Source: Chitinophagaceae bacterium
Lineage (GTDB): Bacteria; Bacteroidota; Bacteroidia; Chitinophagales; Chitinophagaceae
Reading direction: 5' to 3'
DNA: 11,582 nt
Assembly (NCBI GenBank): GCA_947442905.1
Contig: CANEWV010000020.1
Location: forward strand, 1-11,582
Within the stretch, counting starts at the first letter, position 1; each line of letters starts with the position of its first letter. The notes under the pieces were generated by a model. It worked only from the letters and a program-made list of their open reading frames with translations. It had not been told where the DNA came from and ran no database searches. Position numbers and translations under genes: made by a program. Of this stretch, positions 7,316 to 11,582 are shown piece after piece.

Positions 7316-8805
7316 AGTTGTTTGTTTTTAATTGTTGAATAATGTTTTACAACTTGACCAGCTACCACTTCCCCACTTATCAAACTTGGTGGTACACCTG
7401 GCCCCGGAACGGTTAGCTGTCCGGTGTAAAATAAATTTTTTACTTTTTTACTACGGCAGCTTGGTTTTAAAATAGCTGTTTGTAGTAAGGTATTTGCTAA
7501 ACCATATGCGTTTCCCTTAAAAGCGTGGTAATCAAAGATAAAATCAGATTGCGCAAAAGAGCGTTTATATACAATGGCATCTTTTACAGATTGCCCTAAC
7601 CTCTTTTCGATACGGGTTAACATTTGATCTAAATATTTTTCTCGCACTTCTTCTGTATCACCTGCTAAACCAGTTGCCACTGGCATGAGTAAAAACATAT
7701 TTTCATGCCCTTCTGGTGCAGAGGTAGCATCAGTTACAGATGTTACACTCATATAAAAAAGTGGATCGGAAGGCCATGTTTTTGTAGTATAAATTTCGGC
7801 ACCATGTACTTCGAAGGAGGTGTCAAAAAATAAAGTATGGTGCTGTGCGCCTACTAATTTTTTATTGAGTCCAATATAATAAATGAGACAACTTGGCGCC
7901 ATTACGCGCGAATCCCAATATGCAGCACTGTAAGACTGCGCAGCAGCAGGTAGTAGCGCTGTTTCGATGTGGTGGTAATCGGCACCACCAATGATAACAT
8001 CTGCTTCAAAATTACCCCTACTCGTACAAACGCGTGTAGCTATTTTATTTTCAACCTCTATGGAAGTAACCTCGTGCTCAAATTTAAATTTTACGCCAAG
8101 AGACAATGCTAAATCATACATGCCCTCAACAATGTTGTACATGCCGGTAGATGGGTACCATGTTCCGCCTTTAATGTCGGCGTAATTCATGAGCGAATAA
8201 AGTGCAGGTGTATGTTCTGGTAAAGCGCCTAAAAACAAAACAGGAAACTCCATGAGTTCGCGCAGTTTTGGATTTGTAAAATGTTTGGCAACGTGCTTTT
8301 TGATAGACGTAAAAACATCAAGTTTAAAAATACCTTTTATTAATTCCCAATCTATAAATTCAGTTAAGGATTGACTAGGTTTATGCACGAGCTTGTTAAT
8401 GCCTACTTCATATTTATACGCTGCTTCTGCTAAAAATAAATCGAGTTGAGCGCCAGCGCCTGGTTCAATTTTTTCAAATAAAGCTTTAAGCTCATTGTAA
8501 TTTGCAGGTATATCTACAGGACCATCCTGCCAGTATACACGGTAAGAAGGATCAAGGCGAATAAGTTTGTAATAATCGGATACCGATTTATTAAACTGAT
8601 TGAAATATCGTTCAAAAACATCGGGCATCCAGTACCAACTTGGGCCCATATCAAATGTAAAACCTTCGGCCTTATATCTTCTGGCCCTTCCGCCTGGCAT
8701 TTCATGTTTTTCTAATACAGTAACATCCCAGCCTGCTTTGGCCATAAATGACGCAGCAGACAAGCCGGCAAAGCCGCTTCCAATAATAATAACGGATTGT
8801 TTCAA
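7312..8805 (-). CDS. crtI: Phytoene desaturase (lycopene-forming, CrtI type)
   Basis: FAD-dependent membrane-associated enzyme that desaturates phytoene stepwise to lycopene. The 497-residue protein starts with the FAD loop GSGFAG (9-14), Glu32 at the end of the second strand, then MPGGRARRY and FDMGPSWYWMPDVFE, the last being characteristic of Bacteroidota CrtI. The C-terminal flavin signature runs from FYTGQLTVPGPGVPPSLISG to about residue 488. The start is TTG at 8805-8803: an in-frame TAA lies 15 bases upstream, no ATG or GTG occurs between, and the first internal Met (21) would destroy the flavin fold. It follows the sigma-factor gene by 23 bases and leads the biosynthetic genes. Its stop overlaps the crtB start. 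Confidence 0.95.
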   Translation of the reverse strand: MKQSVIIIGSGFAGLSAASFMAKAGWDVTVLEKHEMPGGRARRYKAEGFTFDMGPSWYWMPDVFERYFNQFNKSVSDYYKLIRLDPSYRVYWQDGPVDIPANYNELKALFEKIEPGAGAQLDLFLAEAAYKYEVGINKLVHKPSQSLTEFIDWELIKGIFKLDVFTSIKKHVAKHFTNPKLRELMEFPVLFLGALPEHTPALYSLMNYADIKGGTWYPSTGMYNIVEGMYDLALSLGVKFKFEHEVTSIEVENKIATRVCTSRGNFEADVIIGGADYHHIETALLPAAAQSYSAAYWDSRVMAPSCLIYYIGLNKKLVGAQHHTLFFDTSFEVHGAEIYTTKTWPSDPLFYMSVTSVTDATSAPEGHENMFLLMPVATGLAGDTEEVREKYLDQMLTRIEKRLGQSVKDAIVYKRSFAQSDFIFDYHAFKGNAYGLANTLLQTAILKPSCRSKKVKNLFYTGQLTVPGPGVPPSLISGEVVAGQVVKHYSTIKNKQL

Positions 8806-8828
8806 AGTCCAATAAAATTAAGCAAAAA

Positions 8829-9329
8829 TTAGTAGCGGTGCAACTGATTTTTTAGGAGCTTACGTGCAAAGTGAATCCTGCTTTTGATGGTACCGAGTGG
8901 CTCATTTAACATGTCAGCAATTTCATGGTATTTATAGCCATCAAAATATAACAGAAAAGGATTTTTAAAAATAATAGGTAAGCTATGAATGGCTTCTTGT
9001 ACTTCTTTTAAATTAAGTTTTGCAACCGCTTCATTGCTAACAGATGTTTGGTTGTTGTCGATTAAAAAATCGTTGGGTGTGTTATCAAAAACAGTGGCTT
9101 GCTTCGATTTTTTGCGGTAATCATTGATAAAAATGTTACGCATAATCGTATACAACCAAGCTTTAATATTGGTGCCTACATTGTATTTGTCCCTATTGGC
9201 AAGTGCTCTAAACAGTGTTTCCTGCACCAAATCTTTAGCCGACTCGTTGTCACGGGTAAGCGTAAAAGCGAAAGGCTTTAGAAATGTTGTGTTGTTGATG
9301 ATGAGCTCGTTGAATTCGGGGGTAGACAT
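8829..9329 (-). CDS. RNA polymerase ECF-type sigma factor, first gene of the crt operon
   Basis: Alternative sigma factor directing RNA polymerase to particular promoters, probably including ones linked to carotenoid synthesis. The 166-residue protein has only regions sigma-2 and sigma-4, as ECF factors do. Sigma-2 is at about 12-75, with ESAKDLVQETLFRAL and IKAWLYTIMRNIFINDYRK. Sigma-4 is at about 108-160, with a helix-turn-helix in YHEIADMLNEPLGTIKSRI. An acidic, low-complexity linker (81-105) separates them. No anti-sigma gene follows: the next frame is crtI, 23 bases on. The start ATG at 9329 abuts an inverted-repeat arm. The arrangement of a B12-binding MerR regulator next to an ECF factor and crt genes recalls LitR-LitS of Streptomyces coelicolor and CarA/CarH-CarQ of Myxococcus. 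Whether this factor transcribes its own operon cannot be seen here. Confidence 0.93.
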   Translation of the reverse strand: MSTPEFNELIINNTTFLKPFAFTLTRDNESAKDLVQETLFRALANRDKYNVGTNIKAWLYTIMRNIFINDYRKKSKQATVFDNTPNDFLIDNNQTSVSNEAVAKLNLKEVQEAIHSLPIIFKNPFLLYFDGYKYHEIADMLNEPLGTIKSRIHFARKLLKNQLHRY

Positions 9330-9364
9330 TTTGTTTAATTTTTATAAAATCAAAGTTAAACAAA
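9330..9364. promoter_or_regulatory. Inverted repeat 1, probable operator at the sigma/crt promoter
   Basis: Two perfect 9-bp arms, TTTGTTTAA (9330-9338) and TTAAACAAA (9356-9364), are separated by 17 bases. One arm touches the sigma-factor start codon and the other overlaps the predicted -7 element, so a bound protein would block transcription. The CarH-like regulator next door is the natural candidate binder; this is inference. Confidence 0.6.
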
Positions 9365-9381
9365 GAAAAGTTTCCCGCAAT
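9351..9381 (-). promoter_or_regulatory. Candidate promoter of the sigma factor-crt operon
   Basis: On the minus strand TAACTTTG (9358-9351) matches the Bacteroidota -7 consensus TAnnTTTG exactly. ATTG (9381-9378), a three-of-four match to the -33 TTTG, lies 19 bases upstream, within the usual spacing. It ends 21 bases before the sigma-factor ATG, giving a very short leader. The -7 box is embedded in inverted repeat 1. An ECF-dependent promoter could exist instead or in addition. Confidence 0.45.
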
Positions 9382-9385
9382 CAAT

Positions 9386-9419
9386 TTTGTTTAATTTTTT
9401 CAAATAAATATTAAACAAA
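9386..9419. promoter_or_regulatory. Inverted repeat 2, second probable operator
   Basis: The same 9-bp arms recur: TTTGTTTAA (9386-9394) and TTAAACAAA (9411-9419), each extended by a matching T/A to ten bases. Spacing is 16 bases between the 9-bp arms. The arms sit 55-56 bases from their counterparts in repeat 1, upstream of the predicted -33 element. Two copies with nearly equal geometry suggest cooperative binding. Confidence 0.55.
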
Positions 9420-9420
9420 T

Positions 9421-9443
9421 AAGGAGCTGAAAATCAGCTCCTT
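9421..9443 (-). terminator. Hairpin terminator downstream of the CarH-like gene
   Basis: AAGGAGCTGA and TCAGCTCCTT form a perfect 10-bp stem around a three-base loop. In the minus-strand transcript the stem is followed by ATTTGTTTAAT, a moderately U-rich tail that coincides with an arm of inverted repeat 2. On the plus strand no T tract follows. It begins 34 bases past the regulator's stop codon and would separate the regulator transcript from the crt operon. Confidence 0.7.
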
Positions 9444-9477
9444 ACGTAATATAGTTGGTTAAATTGGTATTTTTTGA

Positions 9478-10359
9478 CTAAGCTATCTTGCCCAAATAGT
9501 CCATCACTTCGGGTAGTGAACGCTTTAAATTAACGTTTGCAGGGATCGTTTTTTTGTAGCTCTGGGTTAATAATCCAGAAACAACCACCGAGTAGTTAGA
9601 CATGGTAGCGCCTACTTTACCTAAAAACTTCTCAAAATTAAAGTTACTAGCCACCGATGTAAGGTGGGTATACAAGAATGAAGGTCCTTTTAAATCGGCT
9701 ACATATACAACGTCACGAATTGGTACGTTGGCACCTAGATACAGTACTTTAACACCGCGACTTTTTAATAAATAGTACATGAACAAAATACCAAGCTCGT
9801 GGTGTTCGCCTTCTGGTAAAAATAGAAGTGCGGTTGCATCGGCTTTTAATGTAGGTACTGTTTTTTCGATTCCTACAATTAATTTTTGTCTAATAATATT
9901 GGTTACAAGGTGTTCCTGCGCTGGATTAACGCGGCTTGTAACCCATAGTATACCTATTCTTTCGAGGAATGGAAAGATAATTTGTGTAATTGTTTTTTCG
10001 ATACCCTTGGTTGCGATTTGAAAATCAAGGACCGATTCAAAATCTTCGATGCGAAGATCCACCATGCACTCAATCAGTTCATTTACAATTCTTTCAAGTT
10101 GCGCTTCTGATTGGGTTAATGAAAGAATTCTTTCCTTCATTTCGATGGGCTCCATCTTATCGATGTGAGAGATTTTGTACCCGTACTTATTAAGTAGGGC
10201 AATATTCAAGAGCGTGATAAGCTCTTCGTTGGAATAAAAGCGGATATTGGTATCCGTTCTTGAAGGATTCAAGAAATTATACCGCTGTTCCCATATACGA
10301 ATGGTATGAGCTTTAATCCCAGAAAGGTTCTCTAAATCTTTAATGGTAAATGCATCCAT
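9478..10359 (-). CDS. carH: CarH/LitR-like MerR-family regulator with cobalamin-binding domain, predicted B12 photoreceptor
   Basis: Predicted light-responsive repressor of the carotenoid operon. The 293-residue protein has an N-terminal MerR winged helix (about 1-70, with HTIRIWEQRYNFLNPSRT and NIRFYSNEEL), a helical bundle (about 75-165), and a Rossmann-like cobalamin-binding domain (about 170-290). The bundle has Wx9EH exactly (Trp139, Glu149, His150), the motif that packs over the adenosyl group in CarH. The B12 domain has ExHxxG (Glu185, His187, Gly190), where His187 would be the lower cobalt ligand. The residue after Trp139 is Val, whereas Thermus CarH has His132 there, its upper ligand after illumination. 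The gene lies 148 bases ahead of the sigma factor and its own upstream gap contains a related half-site. Assignment as a B12-binding MerR regulator is firm; light sensing is inferred. Confidence 0.9.
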   Translation of the reverse strand: MDAFTIKDLENLSGIKAHTIRIWEQRYNFLNPSRTDTNIRFYSNEELITLLNIALLNKYGYKISHIDKMEPIEMKERILSLTQSEAQLERIVNELIECMVDLRIEDFESVLDFQIATKGIEKTITQIIFPFLERIGILWVTSRVNPAQEHLVTNIIRQKLIVGIEKTVPTLKADATALLFLPEGEHHELGILFMYYLLKSRGVKVLYLGANVPIRDVVYVADLKGPSFLYTHLTSVASNFNFEKFLGKVGATMSNYSVVVSGLLTQSYKKTIPANVNLKRSLPEVMDYLGKIA

Positions 10360-10384
10360 GCCCCTATAACAACAAGTCCGGCAA

Positions 10385-10395
10385 TTTGTTTAAAC
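10385..10395. promoter_or_regulatory. Operator-like half-site in the gap upstream of the CarH-like gene
   Basis: TTTGTTTAAAC contains the same 9-bp arm found four times in the control region at 9330-9419, and GTTTAAAC is itself palindromic. It directly follows the rfbA stop codon and lies 26 bases before the regulator's ATG. It may serve autoregulation. The 36-base gap shows no TAnnTTTG element, so the regulator may be transcribed by read-through from rfbA. Confidence 0.35.
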
Positions 10396-11256
10396 CTACC
10401 CTTTAATTCCTTTTAAATACTGTCCGTAGCCACTTTTCTCGTACTTGGCAGCCAGTTTTAAGAGCTGATCACGGTCAATAAAGCCCATTCTGTAGGCAAC
10501 TTCCTCTATACAGCCTATTTTTTGGCTTTGGCGCTTTTCAATAACCCTTACAAATTCGCAAGCGTCGCTTAAAGAATCAAAAGTACCGGTATCGAGCCAA
10601 GCAGTACCACGGTTCATGATACCCACTTGTAAAGTACCTCTTTGTAAGTATTCGTTGTTAACCGTAGTGATTTCGTATTCGCCTCTAGCAGAAGGTTCGA
10701 TGTTTTTTGCAATTTCTACAACGTCATTGTCATAAAAATATAAACCCGGCACGGCATAATTAGATTTAGGCTGCACTGGTTTTTCTTCGATAGAAATGGC
10801 TTTTTTGTTTTGGTCAAATTCCACCACACCATAACGCTCTGGATCATTTACTTCGTAAGCAAATACGGCAGCACCCTCAATGTTGTTAAAGGATTGAACC
10901 AGTTTACTAAAGCCTGCGCCATAAAAAATATTATCGCCCAGCACCAGCGCCACTTTATCGTTACCAATAAAATCTGCACCAATAACAAAAGCTTGAGCAA
11001 GGCCATTTGGTTTTTCTTGAACCGCATAAGAAAATTTACAACCCAGTTCAGAACCATCTTCTAGCAAACGCTGAAACTGCACACTGTCTTCAGGTGTAGT
11101 AATAATTAAAATTTCTTTAATGCCCGCTAACATTAAAATAGATAGCGGATAATATATCATAGGTTTATCATAAATAGGCATTAACTGCTTACTAATTCCT
11201 TTTGTAATTGGATAGAGTCTTGTGCCTGATCCACCTGCTAATATGATACCTTTCAT
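10396..11256 (-). CDS. rfbA: Glucose-1-phosphate thymidylyltransferase
   Basis: Joins glucose 1-phosphate and dTTP to dTDP-glucose and pyrophosphate, the first step of dTDP-L-rhamnose synthesis for surface polysaccharides (also called rmlA). The 286-residue cytoplasmic protein has the nucleotide-binding loop GGSGTRL (8-14), Lys23 within [27 protein letters not shown] (80-90), the metal-binding LGDN (106-109, Asp108), and [13 protein letters not shown] near residue 220. Length is typical (about 290). It follows rfbC by 15 bases, so the two are co-transcribed. Only 36 bases without a hairpin separate it from the CarH-like gene. Confidence 0.97.
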   Translation of the reverse strand: MKGIILAGGSGTRLYPITKGISKQLMPIYDKPMIYYPLSILMLAGIKEILIITTPEDSVQFQRLLEDGSELGCKFSYAVQEKPNGLAQAFVIGADFIGNDKVALVLGDNIFYGAGFSKLVQSFNNIEGAAVFAYEVNDPERYGVVEFDQNKKAISIEEKPVQPKSNYAVPGLYFYDNDVVEIAKNIEPSARGEYEITTVNNEYLQRGTLQVGIMNRGTAWLDTGTFDSLSDACEFVRVIEKRQSQKIGCIEEVAYRMGFIDRDQLLKLAAKYEKSGYGQYLKGIKG

Positions 11257-11271
11257 AATGTACTATTTAAT

Positions 11272-11582
11272 TTATAAAGAAGCTGCATAGTCTGCAAAGC
11301 TTCCGAGTGTTTTATCTTTTTCAGACAATATAATTTCACTGTCTGCCAATTTCCAATCGATGTTTAAATCCTTGTCGTTATACATGATACCAACTTCGTT
11401 ACCGGGCTCATAAAATTTATCAACCTTGTAAAAGAAAGTAGCTGCATCACTTAACACCACAAAGCCGTGTGCAAATCCAGCAGGAACAAAAAATTGTTTA
11501 TGGTTATCGGCAGTTAATTCAATGGCGTAATGTTGTTCAAAACTAGGAGAGCCTTTTCTTAAATCAACGGCAATATCAAGTA
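11272..11582 (-). CDS. rfbC: dTDP-4-dehydrorhamnose 3,5-epimerase, C-terminal part (cut by window edge)
   Basis: Epimerises C3 and C5 of dTDP-4-dehydro-6-deoxy-D-glucose on the way to dTDP-L-rhamnose (also called rmlC). The last 102 residues are present; the start lies beyond position 11582. The reading frame runs open to the window edge and shows the family blocks LDIAVDLRKGSPSF, FFVPAGFAHGFVVLSD, FFYKVDKFYEPGNEVGI, and NDKDLNIDWKL. The tyrosine of the FFYKVD segment matches the conserved active-site region. The His of the N-terminal RGLHYQ-type motif is outside the window. A start at the internal GTG (11460) is not real, because homology continues upstream of it. It precedes rfbA in the same operon. 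Confidence 0.95.
   Translation of the reverse strand, partial: LDIAVDLRKGSPSFEQHYAIELTADNHKQFFVPAGFAHGFVVLSDAATFFYKVDKFYEPGNEVGIMYNDKDLNIDWKLADSEIILSEKDKTLGSFADYAASL

Noticed and set aside
9124..9414. 96-residue plus-strand frame opposite the sigma factor and control region
   Set aside because: It lies antisense to a firm ECF sigma gene and runs into the operator region; its sequence resembles no family and no plus-strand promoter is evident.
9421..9430. AAGGAG on the plus strand as a strong ribosome binding site
   Set aside because: It is one arm of the terminator hairpin, and no plausible plus-strand coding region follows.
11272..11460. A separate 62-residue small protein
   Set aside because: It is the tail of rfbC; the same frame continues upstream to the window edge with clear epimerase sequence.
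1..11582. CRISPR arrays, insertion sequences, integrases, toxin-antitoxin or phage genes
   Set aside because: No spaced repeat series, transposase-like frame or terminal repeats were seen; nearly all of the window is accounted for by metabolic and regulatory genes.

Overview
The window reads as a chromosomal segment of a pigmented member of the Bacteroidota, probably a Cytophaga/Chitinophaga/Sphingobacteria-type organism. The evidence is the AT-rich base composition, Bacteroidota-style -7 elements (TAnnTTTG) with weak Shine-Dalgarno sites, and a compact carotenoid cluster of the flavobacterial/saprospiral type. Every gene lies on the minus strand, so transcription runs from high to low coordinates. 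The genus cannot be named from sequence alone.

Layout in the direction of transcription. (1) 11582-10396: the 3' part of rfbC and complete rfbA, two enzymes of dTDP-L-rhamnose synthesis. (2) 10359-9478: a MerR-type regulator with a C-terminal cobalamin-binding module (CarH/LitR family). It keeps the Wx9EH and ExHxxG motifs, so it is probably a vitamin B12-based light sensor. (3) 9477-9330: a compact control region with a hairpin terminator, two inverted repeats built from the same 9-bp arm, and a promoter candidate that overlaps one of them. (4) 9329-2095: a tightly packed operon of eight genes: ECF sigma factor, crtI, crtB, idi, a CrtD-like desaturase, a CruF-like hydratase, crtZ and crtY. 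Several genes are joined by ATGA stop/start overlaps. (5) 2040-1966: tRNA-Arg(CCG). (6) 1879-1: xylB and the 5' third of xylA, for xylose catabolism.

How the genes fit together. Idi balances IPP and DMAPP, CrtB joins two GGPP molecules into phytoene, and CrtI desaturates phytoene to lycopene. CrtY cyclises one end and CrtZ hydroxylates that ring. The CruF-like protein hydrates the opposite acyclic end and the CrtD-like protein desaturates it at C-3',4'. This gene set predicts a monocyclic, hydroxylated carotenoid of the saproxanthin type. No ketolase, 2'-hydroxylase, carotenoid glycosyltransferase or GGPP synthase (crtE) is in the window. The likely control logic is that the B12 photoreceptor represses the sigma-factor/crt promoter in the dark and releases it in light, with the sigma factor possibly adding positive feedback. 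The most notable points are the four 9-bp half-sites in the control region, the CarH-like protein with Val where Thermus CarH has its light-state His ligand, the sigma factor without an adjacent anti-sigma gene, and TTG start codons on crtI and crtY.
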